Positions 11,308-20,672 are shown, counted from the stretch's first letter. The stretch: DNA of 64,000 bases from Mycobacterium lentiflavum (GCF_022374895.2 NZ_CP092423.2:4650001-4714000); one strand, 5' to 3'. Notes: generated by a model not told the origin, from the sequence alone. Translations and numbers: made by a program.

Positions 11308-13092
11308 GTGAGCGAGTCAGGTTCCGCGACCGCCGCCGACGACGAATCAATTGCCGGCGCAAACAAATTCGCGAGCCCGCCAAACGCCGCGGCAACGGGT
11401 GTCGCCACCGAACCCGAAGCCGAGCCGGAAAGCGCCGGCGAGCTGACGGACATCGCGACCAAGCCGTTTTGGGTGCGCCACTACACCTTTACCGGCACCG
11501 CGGTCGGTCTTATCTTCATCTGGTTCTCGCTGACGCCGTCGCTGCTGCCCCGCGGCGCGATTTTCCAGGCGTTGGTCAGCGGCTTCTCCGGCGCCATCGG
11601 GTATGGGCTGGGCGTCTTTTCGGTCTGGCTGGTGCGCTACCTGCGCACCAAGACCTACAGCCCGCCGCCGCCGCGGTGGGCATGGAAGGTGTTGATCCCG
11701 GTCGCCGTGGTGGGCCAGGTGCTGATGGCGATCTGGTTCCACGTCTGGCAGGACGACGTTCGCGACCTGATGGGTATCGCGCACCTGCAGTGGTACGACT
11801 ACCCGATCGCCGCGATCCTGTCCATCATCGTGCTGTTCACCGTCGTCGAAATCGGCCAGGCCATCCGCGTTCTGGTCAGTTTCCTGGTGCGAAAACTGGA
11901 CCGGATCGCACCGTTTCGCCTCTCGGTGACCATTGTGGTGGTCTTGCTCGTGACGTTGACGATCACCGTGCTCAACGGCGTGGTGCTCAAGTTCGCGATG
12001 CGCACCATGAACAACACGTTCGCCACGGCCAACAACGAGATGAGTCCCGCGGACGCGCCGCCGAAAAGCGCACTGCGCTCTGGCGGTCCGCAGTCGCTGG
12101 TGTCGTGGGAATCGCTGGGCCACCAGGGCCGCATCTTCGTCAGCGGCAGCCCGACAACCGAACAGCTGAGCAATTTCAACGGAGCCCCGGCCACCGAACC
12201 GATCCGCGCCTACGCCGGCCTGAATTCCGCGGATGGCATCACCGCGACCGCCGAACTGGCGGCGCGCGAACTGCAACGCGAAGGCGGCTTAGAGCGCGAA
12301 ATCGTCGCGGTCGCAACAACTACCGGCACCGGGTGGATCAACGAGGCCGAAGCCTCGGCGCTGGAGTACATGTACAACGGCAACACAGCGATCGTCAGCA
12401 TGCAGTACTCGTTCTTGCCGAGCTGGCTGTCGTTTCTGGTGGACAAGGAGAATGCCCGGCACGCCGGCCAGGCATTGTTCGAGGCCGTCGACCGGCTGAT
12501 CCGGCAGTTGCCCGAGGGGCACCGCCCCAAGCTCGTGGTGTTCGGTGAGAGCCTGGGCTCGTTCGGCGGCGAGGCGCCGTTCATGAGCCTCAACAACGTC
12601 CTGGCCCGCACCGACGGCGCGCTGTTCAGCGGCCCGACGTTCAACAACACCATCTGGACGGACCTGACCGCCACCCGCGACGCCGGCTCGCCGCAGTGGC
12701 TGCCCATCTATAACGACGGCCACAACGTCCGATTCGTCGCTCGCCCAGGCAATCTGGACCGCCCGAAGGATCCGTGGGGCGCACCGCGCGTGGTGTATTT
12801 GCAGCACGCGTCCGACCCGATCGCCTGGTGGACGCCGGATCTGCTGTTCAGCGAACCGGACTGGCTGCGCGAAGGGCGCGGCTATGACGTGCTGCCGCAA
12901 ACCCGGTGGATCCCGGTGGTGACTTTCCTGCAGGTGTCGGCGGATATGGCCGTCGCCGTGGACGTGCCCGACGGCCACGGCCATCGCTACGTCGCCGATG
13001 TCGCCAACGGCTGGGCCGCGGTGTTGTCGCCGCCCGGGTGGACGCCGGAGAAGACCCAGCGCCTGCGACCGCTGTTGCACGCCAACGATTAA
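11308..13092 (+). CDS. Membrane-embedded alpha/beta-hydrolase (Abhydrolase_9 type, Rv1069c-like)
   Basis: 594 residues. After a ~50-residue Ala/Glu-rich leader come about four transmembrane segments (e.g. GTAVGLIFIWFSLTPSLL, VLIPVAVVGQVLMAIWF, AAILSIIVLFTVVEIG, VTIVVVLLVTLTITVLNGVV). These match the Abhydrolase_9 N-terminal module. A C-terminal hydrolase domain of ~330 residues follows, with the nucleophile in VVFGESLGSFGG and a His candidate in DVPDGHGHRYV. The substrate is unknown, probably a membrane lipid. Start GTG 11308 (VSESGSAT). Its TAA stop at 13090-13092 overlaps the stop codon of the convergent rhodanese gene. Confidence 0.88.
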   Translation: MSESGSATAADDESIAGANKFASPPNAAATGVATEPEAEPESAGELTDIATKPFWVRHYTFTGTAVGLIFIWFSLTPSLLPRGAIFQALVSGFSGAIGYGLGVFSVWLVRYLRTKTYSPPPPRWAWKVLIPVAVVGQVLMAIWFHVWQDDVRDLMGIAHLQWYDYPIAAILSIIVLFTVVEIGQAIRVLVSFLVRKLDRIAPFRLSVTIVVVLLVTLTITVLNGVVLKFAMRTMNNTFATANNEMSPADAPPKSALRSGGPQSLVSWESLGHQGRIFVSGSPTTEQLSNFNGAPATEPIRAYAGLNSADGITATAELAARELQREGGLEREIVAVATTTGTGWINEAEASALEYMYNGNTAIVSMQYSFLPSWLSFLVDKENARHAGQALFEAVDRLIRQLPEGHRPKLVVFGESLGSFGGEAPFMSLNNVLARTDGALFSGPTFNNTIWTDLTATRDAGSPQWLPIYNDGHNVRFVARPGNLDRPKDPWGAPRVVYLQHASDPIAWWTPDLLFSEPDWLREGRGYDVLPQTRWIPVVTFLQVSADMAVAVDVPDGHGHRYVADVANGWAAVLSPPGWTPEKTQRLRPLLHAND

Positions 13093-13529
13093 AGCCAGCG
13101 GCGGGCGGGTGCCCCGGCATTCGCCAGCACCTCCAAATTGACCGGATCGCCGGCCAATTCGGCGAGCACACCGGCGCCGGCCAGCGCGTGATAGCCACCG
13201 ACGACGTCGGTGGCCCGGTGCAGGCCGATGTCGAGCAGCGCGGCCGCCGCCAGGCTGGAGGTGTAGCCCTCCGAACACACAATCACCCACTCGACGTCGT
13301 CGCCGACGGCTTCGGGCAGGCGGGCATCACTGGTCGGGTCGCAACGCCATTCCAGGACGTTGCGTTCGATCACCAACGCGCCGGGAATCTCGCCCTCGCG
13401 GAATCGCTGCGCCTGCGGCCGGATGTCGACGAGCACCGCCCCACGCCGCAGTGCATCCGGCACCTCGGCGGCTCCAAGCCGGCGAAAACGCCGTCGGGCG
13501 GATCTCAAGACCACGTCAATACGGCTCAT
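13089..13529 (-). CDS. Rhodanese-domain protein (Rv1066-like)
   Basis: 146 residues, single rhodanese domain. The active-site loop begins with Cys in VIVCSEGYTSSLAA. An acidic-basic segment, VLVDIRPQAQRFREGEIPGALVIER, forms the CH2A-like region. It transfers sulfane sulfur to thiophilic acceptors. The start ATG at 13529 overlaps the stop of the cysteine dioxygenase gene (ATGA), so translation is coupled. Context suggests handling of sulfur released during cysteine catabolism, which is an inference. Confidence 0.88.
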   Translation of the reverse strand: MSRIDVVLRSARRRFRRLGAAEVPDALRRGAVLVDIRPQAQRFREGEIPGALVIERNVLEWRCDPTSDARLPEAVGDDVEWVIVCSEGYTSSLAAAALLDIGLHRATDVVGGYHALAGAGVLAELAGDPVNLEVLANAGAPARRWL

Positions 13530-14122
13530 TGCGTCCCCTCCGGTTGGTCGGTCAGTTCGGTGCGCTGGCGGCGCAACCTGCTGTTCTTGGTGACCTCGTA
13601 GTACGACATCGCGCTCAGTGGCGGCGAGTACGCGTGCACGCTCAGCGTCGGTGCGACCGGTCGCTGGATTCCGGTGCCGGCCCCCGACAGCGGGCGCGCG
13701 ACCGGCCTGGGCGCCCACACCACGTCGTGCACCCAGCCCAGCGGAAAGCCGGCCTGATCACCGGCGTCGAGCCGTCGGCGTCGCAAACTCGTTCCGTCCC
13801 AACGGAATTCATTCAGCGATCCGGACACCACCGTCAGCGCACCCAGTGACCCGCCGTGGTCGTGCAGTTCGGTGGGGTGGCCGGGAACCCAGCTGATCAG
13901 CCAGACGTCGAGTTCGTCGTCACCGTGGATGCGGGTGAACCAGCGCTGCGAGTCCGGGACGCCGCCGTCGGGCAGCAGGTGGTCGCAACGGCCGCTGAGC
14001 ACATCGTCGGCGGCTTGATCGGTGGCGTACAGCAGGTCGGGAACCCGCAGCCGCGTGGGCCCCGCGGACGGCGACGCAACGGTCGGACGCAACGCAACGG
14101 AACTGGCGACAGACACAGACAT
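13526..14122 (-). CDS. Cysteine dioxygenase type I family protein (Rv1065-like)
   Basis: 198 residues from ATG 14122; an upstream ATG at 14155 would add 11. Cupin fold with the metal-binding pair in ELHDHGGSLGA (H87, H89) and a third His in GWVHDVVW (H132). A C-terminal SVHAYSPPLSAMSYYE fits the conserved His/Tyr region of cysteine dioxygenases. The expected reaction is Fe(II)-dependent oxidation of cysteine to cysteine sulfinate; a related thiol dioxygenase activity is possible. It is coupled to the rhodanese gene by a 4-base overlap and divergent from lpqV. Confidence 0.85.
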   Translation of the reverse strand: MSVSVASSVALRPTVASPSAGPTRLRVPDLLYATDQAADDVLSGRCDHLLPDGGVPDSQRWFTRIHGDDELDVWLISWVPGHPTELHDHGGSLGALTVVSGSLNEFRWDGTSLRRRRLDAGDQAGFPLGWVHDVVWAPRPVARPLSGAGTGIQRPVAPTLSVHAYSPPLSAMSYYEVTKNSRLRRQRTELTDQPEGTQ

Positions 14123-14235
14123 GGGGAGAACTCCACAAGGGATCGGATTGGGCAAGGGCGGCGCGTTAAGGCCGACAACACTCGCAAAATCCGAAGCGCT
14201 CCATCACGGCCGCCAGTGTTGCATAGATTGAGGCG

Positions 14236-14691
14236 GTGTGGTCGTGCAGTCACCGCGCCCGGCGATGGGGTACACCCGTCGTGGCGGCCGGGTTGATCGC
14301 TGCGCTTTGGGTCACCGGGTGCTCGTCGGGCGGTGCCCCCGCGGGCAAGGTCACGTCGTCGGCCCCGACGTCGTCGCCCCGCCCGCAGGGTCCGGCTTCG
14401 GCGCCGCCCGGGACGGTCGGCCTGTCCCCCGCCGGGGTGACAACCAAGGTCGATGTCCCCGCGGAATCGACCGAAGAGGAGTACTACCAGGCCTGTCATG
14501 CCGCAAAGGTGTGGATGGACGCGCGGCCCAAGACCGGGGAATCCCAGTTCGAGCCCTATTTGGCCATGCTGCAAACCTCCCCATCAGCCAGCGCGGGCAG
14601 CTGGAACACCAGGTGGGTGGACCTGACGCCGGCCCGGCAGGCCGCGGTGATCACCGCCGCGCGGGCGGCCGCCAACGACGAATGTGACTAG
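14236..14691 (+). CDS. lpqV: Lipoprotein LpqV
   Basis: 151 residues from GTG 14236. The type II signal peptide ends in the lipobox VTGC with the lipidated cysteine C29. A Ser/Pro/Ala-rich linker (SSAPTSSPRPQGPAS) follows, then a compact domain (about 75-151) with CHAAKVWMD and NDECD, two cysteines that could form a disulfide. Function unknown. Syntenic with Rv1064c. It is followed by the patatin gene after about 100 bases. Confidence 0.85.
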   Translation: MWSCSHRARRWGTPVVAAGLIAALWVTGCSSGGAPAGKVTSSAPTSSPRPQGPASAPPGTVGLSPAGVTTKVDVPAESTEEEYYQACHAAKVWMDARPKTGESQFEPYLAMLQTSPSASAGSWNTRWVDLTPARQAAVITAARAAANDECD

Positions 14692-14793
14692 CGCCCCGCG
14701 GCGCGGTTCGAACTCCAGCGCAATTGCGATCACGGATGAAAAAAGTGCCACCCCGACCCGGCGAGGGTCGCTTCCGGCACGCAAAATGTAGGG

Positions 14794-15825
14794 GTGTCTG
14801 GCGAAGCCGTCGAGCGTCGATCCTCACGTCCCCGGGTCGCCGTGGCACTCGGGAGTGGTGGCGCCCGGGGCTACGCCCACATCGGGGTGATCGAGGCGCT
14901 GCAGGAGCGTGGCTTCGAGATCGTGGGGATCACCGGCTCGTCGATGGGTGCGATGATCGGCGGTTTGCAGGCCGCCGGTCGGCTCGACGATTTCGCCGAC
15001 TGGGCGAAGTCGCTGACGCAACGCACCATCCTGCGACTGCTTGACCCGTCGATCAGCGCGGCAGGGGTGATGCGGGCGGAGAAGATCCTCGAGGCGGTGC
15101 GCGACATCCTCGGCCCGGTCAGGATCGAGGAGCTGCCGATCCCCTACACGGCGGTGGCGACCGACCTGCTGGCCGGCAAGTCGGTGTGGTTTCAGCAGGG
15201 TCCGCTCGACGAGGCGATCCGGGCCTCGATCGCGATTCCGGGGGTGATCCCGCCCCACGAAGTCGGCGGCCGCCTGCTCGCCGACGGCGGCATCCTCGAT
15301 CCGCTGCCGATGGCCCCGCTCGCGGTGGTCAATGCGGATCTGACGATCGCCGTGGGCGTCAGCGGCAGCGAGGTGATCGCGAAACGCGAACCCGAGCCCG
15401 GCGCCACCGTCGAGTTGCTGAATCGCATGGTGCGCAGCACGACTGCGCTGCTGGACACGTCGGCGGTGCGCTCGCTGCTCGACCGGCCCACCGCGCGAGC
15501 GGTGTTGAGCCGGTTCGGCGCGGACGCCTGGACGGAGGACTCGGGCGGCGACGACGGCGACGAACTCGTGGAGGCACCCGGGGTTCCAAAGCTGGGCAGC
15601 TTCGAGGTGATGTACCGGGCCTTCGATATCGCCCAGTCGGCGCTCACCCGCCACATGCTGTCGGCCTACCCACCGGATCTGTTGATCGAGGTGCCGCGTT
15701 CGACGTGCCGCAGCCTGGATTTTCACCGGGCCGCCGAGGTGATCGACGTCGGCCGGTTGCTGGCCGATCAGGCGCTGGATTCGCTCGAGCACGCTTCCGA
15801 GGATCCGCCGGCCATCGAGGCCTGA
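14794..15825 (+). CDS. Patatin-like phospholipase/esterase (Rv1063c-like)
   Basis: 343 residues. The glycine-rich oxyanion motif is GSGGARG, the nucleophile S50 is in GSSMG, and the dyad Asp is in DGGILDP, so the Ser-Asp catalytic pair is complete. RssA/YchK-type architecture with a ~130-residue C-terminal extension including an acidic linker (EDSGGDDGDE). It probably hydrolyses acyl esters of membrane lipids. GTG 14794 is preferred; there is no signal peptide, so it is cytoplasmic. It converges on a second, unrelated-looking patatin 48 bases away. Confidence 0.88.
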   Translation: MSGEAVERRSSRPRVAVALGSGGARGYAHIGVIEALQERGFEIVGITGSSMGAMIGGLQAAGRLDDFADWAKSLTQRTILRLLDPSISAAGVMRAEKILEAVRDILGPVRIEELPIPYTAVATDLLAGKSVWFQQGPLDEAIRASIAIPGVIPPHEVGGRLLADGGILDPLPMAPLAVVNADLTIAVGVSGSEVIAKREPEPGATVELLNRMVRSTTALLDTSAVRSLLDRPTARAVLSRFGADAWTEDSGGDDGDELVEAPGVPKLGSFEVMYRAFDIAQSALTRHMLSAYPPDLLIEVPRSTCRSLDFHRAAEVIDVGRLLADQALDSLEHASEDPPAIEA

Positions 15826-15873
15826 TCACTGCGAGAGCCGTTGGGGCCGTTGGGATGTTGGAGGGCGTCTAGA

Positions 15874-16743
15874 TCAGACGTTCAAGAACCGGGCGACGGC
15901 GTGGGCTTCGCGGCGGCCCTGTTCCCGTCCCGCCACGGCCGAGCTGACGCGACAGCGCGGGTCTAAGAGGTTGGGCCCGAACGCTTTCAACGAGTCGGTG
16001 TCGGCGAATACCCCGAATGCGCTGCCGTCGAACGCCGCGATTTCGGCGGCGGGCCCGGCGCCGAACGGCGATGGCGCGTCGGCCGCGGCCGGCACCAACA
16101 CCACGGCCGCGTCGCAGTCGCGGGCGACGTCGAGGTTCACCGAGCTGGCCACCCCACCGTCCATGTATCGCCGGCCCGCGACCGTCACCGGCGGCCACGC
16201 TCCCGGTACCGCGCAACTGGCCGCGACCGCATCGACGAGCTCCACTTCCGATTCGGAGTCGAAGACCACCAATTCGCCGGTGGCCGTGTCGATCGCGGTG
16301 ATGCGCAGCGTGCGGTGTGGCCAGTCGTGCGACGGCAGACGTTGCGCAATCACCTGGCGGCGCACCGACTCCGGGACGGTCTTGGCGCCCAGGGCCACGG
16401 CCCCGATCCGCTGCATCTGCTGACGGGTTCTGCCCTGCGTGTCGTCGTATGGCTCACCCAGGGCGGTCAGGAACAGTCCGGTGATGGTCTCGACGTCGAC
16501 GCCGGAATCGATTTCGCTCGACGTCTCGGCGACTTGTCGATCGAACAGCGTCTCCAGCGTGCTACCGCTGCCGATCTGCGCGGCGACCGCCGAACCCGCC
16601 GACGTTCCGATCAGGACGTCAGAATCCAGCAGCAGCTGCGCCGCGGCCGGTGACTCGTCGGCGATTCCCTGCAAAATTCCTGTCTCCCAAGCGATTCCGG
16701 CTATTCCCCCGCCGGCCAACACCAGCGCGCGTCGAGTCGTCAT
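15874..16743 (-). CDS. Patatin-like phospholipase family protein (Rv1062-like)
   Basis: 289 residues. Oxyanion stretch LAGGGIAG at the N-terminus, nucleophile S48 in GTSAG, dyad Asp D195 in RYMDGGVASS. No signal peptide or membrane helix. The start ATG at 16743 lies one base beyond the stop of the upstream amidotransferase gene, so the two are translationally linked. Confidence 0.87.
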   Translation of the reverse strand: MTTRRALVLAGGGIAGIAWETGILQGIADESPAAAQLLLDSDVLIGTSAGSAVAAQIGSGSTLETLFDRQVAETSSEIDSGVDVETITGLFLTALGEPYDDTQGRTRQQMQRIGAVALGAKTVPESVRRQVIAQRLPSHDWPHRTLRITAIDTATGELVVFDSESEVELVDAVAASCAVPGAWPPVTVAGRRYMDGGVASSVNLDVARDCDAAVVLVPAAADAPSPFGAGPAAEIAAFDGSAFGVFADTDSLKAFGPNLLDPRCRVSSAVAGREQGRREAHAVARFLNV

Positions 16744-16744
16744 G

Positions 16745-17635
16745 TCACAACTTCCGGGTGTTGGGCAGAGCGTGCTGCGCGTCTTCGACCGGCCCGCTCA
16801 GATCTTCCCGGCGCAGCAGGTGCTTCGGCGGGTCCGGCAGGATCATCGTCCGGTGGATCTGCAGGGACCCGTCGACGTGCAGCAATTCGCCGGGGTGCAG
16901 CAGACGCCAGCGCGGGTCGTTGTCCATCGGTTCGGTGGCCAGCACCACCGACGACTGGGTGCACAGCAGATCGGACTGCGCGTGGATTCGCATGGTACGC
17001 AAGTCAAACTCCGAGTCGGGGCTAGCGGCGGGCTCGCCGCGCCGGTCCAGCAGGCAGAGCTGGTGAGTTGCCGGATAGCGCATCGCCCACATGTCCGTGG
17101 CGGTGCACAGCAGCACGTTGACCGCATAGATCGGCACGTTGTCCGCAAGCCAGGTCATCGCCTCGGTGATGCCGGCGGCGACGTCGCCGCCCGCCGCACG
17201 GATCGACGCGGTCATCAACGCGAACACCCGCTCCGAATCGGTTTGCCCCAGCACCAAGTCGTCGGCGCCTACCTCGCGCAGCCGCTCGTCGAGGATCTCC
17301 AGTCCCTCGAGCACGCCGTTGTGCGCGAAGATCCGGCCGTCCTGCAGGAACGGGTGGGTGTTGCGGACATCGAGCGATCCGGTCGTCGCGTAGCGCACAT
17401 GGGCGATGAACGTCGTACCGGTCAACCGGTGGGCTTCGGTGGCGAAGTCGGTGTCCTGCCAGGCCGCTATCGGCTCCTTGTACAGCCGCGGTTCGCCGTT
17501 CGCTTCGAAGACACCCAGGCCGGTGCCATCCGGATTCCGCCTGCTCTGCTCGGAAAGACTGTCCGGCGCGTCCAGCAGCCAGAAGGTCGCGGTGCAAGCG
17601 TGCGTCCCGGCGTGCAGGCCAAAGAGTCGACACAT
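16745..17635 (-). CDS. Class II (Ntn) glutamine amidotransferase-like protein (Rv1061-like)
   Basis: 296 residues. After removal of Met the N-terminal nucleophile would be Cys2 (MCRLFGLHAG). The glutaminase motifs RRNPDGTGLGVF, FIAHVRYATTG and RIFAHNGVLEG follow in the order seen in YafJ/EgtC-type amidotransferases. There is no synthase domain, so it either hydrolyses a gamma-glutamyl amide or works with a partner. EgtC-like chemistry is possible, but no ergothioneine genes are nearby. It heads a two-gene unit with the patatin Rv1062 homologue. Confidence 0.82.
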   Translation of the reverse strand: MCRLFGLHAGTHACTATFWLLDAPDSLSEQSRRNPDGTGLGVFEANGEPRLYKEPIAAWQDTDFATEAHRLTGTTFIAHVRYATTGSLDVRNTHPFLQDGRIFAHNGVLEGLEILDERLREVGADDLVLGQTDSERVFALMTASIRAAGGDVAAGITEAMTWLADNVPIYAVNVLLCTATDMWAMRYPATHQLCLLDRRGEPAASPDSEFDLRTMRIHAQSDLLCTQSSVVLATEPMDNDPRWRLLHPGELLHVDGSLQIHRTMILPDPPKHLLRREDLSGPVEDAQHALPNTRKL

Positions 17636-17721
17636 GGCTCGACGGTACCGAATACGGTTGCGGGGTCAGCGCGTCAACATCGCCGACAGGTCGCGCAGGG
17701 CTTGGCGCGCGGCGCCGGGGT

Positions 17722-19356
17722 TCAGTCGTGCGCCTCGGTGACCTCGTATCCATTGTCGGCGTGCCGGGCCCGGATGGCCTTCTTGTCGTACTTGCCCACG
17801 CTGGTGCGCGGGATCTCGTCGGCAAAGGCCCACCGCTCGGGCAGCCACCAGCGAACGACCTTGTCGGACAGATACATTCGCAATTCGGCGGCGCCGACCG
17901 ACGCGCCCTCGTTGAGGACGACCACGGCCAGCGGGCGCTCCTGCCAGCGCTCGTCGGGAACTCCGACGACGGCGGCCTCGAGCACGTCCGGGTGACCGAT
18001 CAGGCAGTTCTCCAACTCGACCGAGGATATCCACTCACCGCCGGACTTGATCACGTCCTTGGCGCGGTCGGTGAGGGTGATGAAGCCTTCCTCGTCGATG
18101 CGGCCGACGTCGCCGGTGCGCAACCACCCGGAGTCGAATCTGGACGCGTCCCGCCCGAGGTAGTAGGAGCCGGTGATCCACGGGCCACGGACTTCGACCT
18201 CACCCACCGCCCGGCCGTCATCGGGGAGCACCGTGCCGTCGTCGGAGACGATGCGCATCTCCACACCGCAGATCGGTCGGCCCTGGGTCGCACGGATGGC
18301 CCAGTGCCGTTCCTCCGGGGTGTCGATCGGCGGCCAGGCCAGCGTGGCCAGCGGCGACGTTTCGGTCATGCCCCACAACTGCCGGATCTGGACGTTGTAC
18401 TTGTCTTCGAAGGTGTGCATCATCGACACCGGAACGGCCGACCCACCGCAGGCCACCAGCCGCAGCGACGAGATGTCGTGGTCGGGGTCCTTCTCCAGGT
18501 GATGCATCACGTCGTTCCAGATGGTCGGCACCGCGCCGGCCAGGGTGGGCCGCAGCTTCTCGATCATGTCGATCACCGACGGGGCGTGCAGATGCCGATC
18601 GGGAAGCACCAAATCGGCGCCCGCCATCAGGGCCGCGTACGGCAGCCCCCATGCGTTGGCGTGAAACATCGGCACGATGGGCAGCACCCGGTCGCAGGCC
18701 CCCACCCCGATCCCGTTGGTGCTGCAGGCGGCCATCGTGTGCAGAAAGCTCGAACGATGGCTGTAGACAACACCTTTGGGGTTTCCGGTGGTGCCGCTGG
18801 TGTAGCACATCGCGGCCGCCGATTTCTCGTCGAGGTCCGGCCAGTCGAATTCGGTCGGCTCGCCCTCGATCAACTCCGCATAGCGCAGCACCGTCTTGCC
18901 CGACTCCTGCAGCTCGGCGATGTCGCCGTCGCCGACGGCGATCACGGTATGCACGGTTTCGAGTTCCCGCAGTATCGGGGCGAGCAGTTTGGCCAATGAC
19001 AGGTCCACCAGCACGACCTGGTCTTCGGCTTCGTTGGCGACGTAGGCGATCTGCTCGGGGAAGAGCCGGATGTTGAGCGTGTGCAGCACGGCACCCATCG
19101 ACGGGGCTGCGAGGTATGCGGTGAGGTGCTCGGCGTTGTTCCACATGAACGTCGCGACGCGCTGGTCTGCGGTCAGGCCCAGGCCGCGCAACGCGTGTGC
19201 CAGTTGGGCGGCGTGGCGCCCCAGCTCCCGGTAGCTGGTGTGCCGGTAGCCGCCGTCACCCGTCGCCGTGGTGACCGTCCGGGAACCGTGGACGCCGCAG
19301 CCGTGCCGCATGATCGCGGTGATTGTCAGCGGGAAGTCCTGCATCGTGCTGTCCAT
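17722..19356 (-). CDS. fadD14: Fatty-acyl-CoA ligase FadD14-like (ANL superfamily)
   Basis: 544 residues. The P-loop YTSGTTGNPKG is at 185-195, the central motif is QLWGMTETSP, the hinge motif is DSGWLRTGDVGRID, and the C-terminal catalytic lysine region is PRTSVGKYDKKAI. It activates medium- or long-chain fatty acids by adenylation, then thioesterification to CoA. The start is ATG 19356 or ATG 19344. Rv1059 and Rv1060, which separate fadD14 and Rv1061 in M. tuberculosis as I recall, are absent here. Confidence 0.9.
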   Translation of the reverse strand: MDSTMQDFPLTITAIMRHGCGVHGSRTVTTATGDGGYRHTSYRELGRHAAQLAHALRGLGLTADQRVATFMWNNAEHLTAYLAAPSMGAVLHTLNIRLFPEQIAYVANEAEDQVVLVDLSLAKLLAPILRELETVHTVIAVGDGDIAELQESGKTVLRYAELIEGEPTEFDWPDLDEKSAAAMCYTSGTTGNPKGVVYSHRSSFLHTMAACSTNGIGVGACDRVLPIVPMFHANAWGLPYAALMAGADLVLPDRHLHAPSVIDMIEKLRPTLAGAVPTIWNDVMHHLEKDPDHDISSLRLVACGGSAVPVSMMHTFEDKYNVQIRQLWGMTETSPLATLAWPPIDTPEERHWAIRATQGRPICGVEMRIVSDDGTVLPDDGRAVGEVEVRGPWITGSYYLGRDASRFDSGWLRTGDVGRIDEEGFITLTDRAKDVIKSGGEWISSVELENCLIGHPDVLEAAVVGVPDERWQERPLAVVVLNEGASVGAAELRMYLSDKVVRWWLPERWAFADEIPRTSVGKYDKKAIRARHADNGYEVTEAHD

Positions 19357-19490
19357 CGATCTACCGCCTTACCGTCTCGGCGCGGCACCGCCTCATGGTC
19401 GGTCGGGCGAATGGTATCGCCGCGCCACACCATGGGAAACCGCATTCCCCGACAAAGCGTGTTGTACCGCGACCGGGACGGGGCAGAAAC

Positions 19491-20672
19491 TCAGGCGAGC
19501 ACGGGTTCGTGCGGCAGAAGGTCGGGCACCAGCCAGCCGGTCGTCGACAGCTCGGGCACGGCCGCGGCACTCTCGATGGCCAACGGCGTTGCCGACGCGA
19601 TCGCCGAGACGCTCACCGCGCCGGAGTAGCCGGCGATGTAGAGACGGTTGCCGTCCGGGCTTTCCACCGCGCAGGACGGCTGCATCCCCGCTCCGAGTGT
19701 CGCGATCACGTCGTGGGTCAGCGTGCACAGCGCGGTGACGTTGTCGTCGCTGACCAGGTAGATGCGATCGCCGTCCGCGGACAGCGTCATCCCGGTGAGA
19801 ATGCCGCCGATCTCGCCGACCTTGCGCGTGTTGGTGATTTTGTTGGTCCGGGTGTCGATCACATCGACGACGACGCCCACCTCGGGAGCCCAACTCGCCA
19901 CGTAGGCGAGCGCTCCGTTGGGGCTCAGCGCGATGTCCCGGACGGGCAAACCGATCTCGACGGTGCCGATCACCCGCAACCGGGTGGGCGCGCCGGTGTC
20001 ACGCGCCTTGCGCCAGCTGGCGCGGGCCGCGGCCTGCTCGGGCTGCGCTTTGGTGCCGATCACGACAAGCCGGCCGCCCGCGGGTCCGTTGACGCCCACG
20101 TACGCCCGTGATCCGTCGGCGCTGACCCGCACGCATTCCGTGGTGGCGGCGTCCGCGACCGTGATCGCGCGGACCTTGCCGGTCTCGGTGTCCAGGGCGG
20201 CCAGGCCGGCAACACCGTTGCCGTTGCGGCTGGCGTACACCCGGTGCCCGGCGGCATCGACCGCCAGATCGCTCACGCTCAGCGCAAGCGGATGCGATGC
20301 GACCACCTCGTTCGTGGACACGTCGATGACGTGAATCGAGTCGTAAGCCGTCGACGCCGTGCTGACGTATGCCCGGCCCATTCCCGAGCCGCCCATCGCG
20401 ATGGCGAGCGGCTCGTTGACGCCGGCGACCATGTCGACGACCCGAAAAGTGTCGGTGTCGATGACCGAAATGCTGTCGGATCCATAGTGGGTGGCCACCA
20501 ATCGGCTGCCGTCGCGGCTGATCGCGATGCTGTTGATCGGGCCGTTGCCGACGGCAATCTCGACGGCCACCGGGGCCATCGGCGCCGCATCCATCTCGAC
20601 GATCTCGCGGGCGGCCTCCCGGCCGTTGGTTTCGCTCACGTTCGCACCGCCTTCGCTATCGAGGTCGGCCAT
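19491..20672 (-). CDS. Beta-propeller protein (Rv1057-like, TrcR/MprA-regulated in M. tuberculosis)
   Basis: 393 residues from ATG 20672, the length I recall for Rv1057; frames continuing upstream run into an AT-rich regulatory region. About seven repeats of the YVTN/NHL type are visible, each with a core such as GSRLVATHYGSDSISVIDTDT, GRAYVSTAS, HRVYASRNG, SRAYVGVNG, ALAYVASWA, DRIYLVSDD and NRLYIAGYS (first core at ~55-75). No signal peptide is evident from this start. Function unknown. In M. tuberculosis transcription is repressed by TrcR and controlled by MprA; TrcR is encoded 11 kb away in this window. Confidence 0.85.
   Translation of the reverse strand: MADLDSEGGANVSETNGREAAREIVEMDAAPMAPVAVEIAVGNGPINSIAISRDGSRLVATHYGSDSISVIDTDTFRVVDMVAGVNEPLAIAMGGSGMGRAYVSTASTAYDSIHVIDVSTNEVVASHPLALSVSDLAVDAAGHRVYASRNGNGVAGLAALDTETGKVRAITVADAATTECVRVSADGSRAYVGVNGPAGGRLVVIGTKAQPEQAAARASWRKARDTGAPTRLRVIGTVEIGLPVRDIALSPNGALAYVASWAPEVGVVVDVIDTRTNKITNTRKVGEIGGILTGMTLSADGDRIYLVSDDNVTALCTLTHDVIATLGAGMQPSCAVESPDGNRLYIAGYSGAVSVSAIASATPLAIESAAAVPELSTTGWLVPDLLPHEPVLA

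Noticed and set aside
16439..17995. Long plus-strand open frame opposite the amidotransferase and patatin genes
   Set aside because: It lies antisense to recognisable protein families, its translation is rich in Arg/Gly/Pro without any family motif, and it is the usual high-GC mirror of a real gene.
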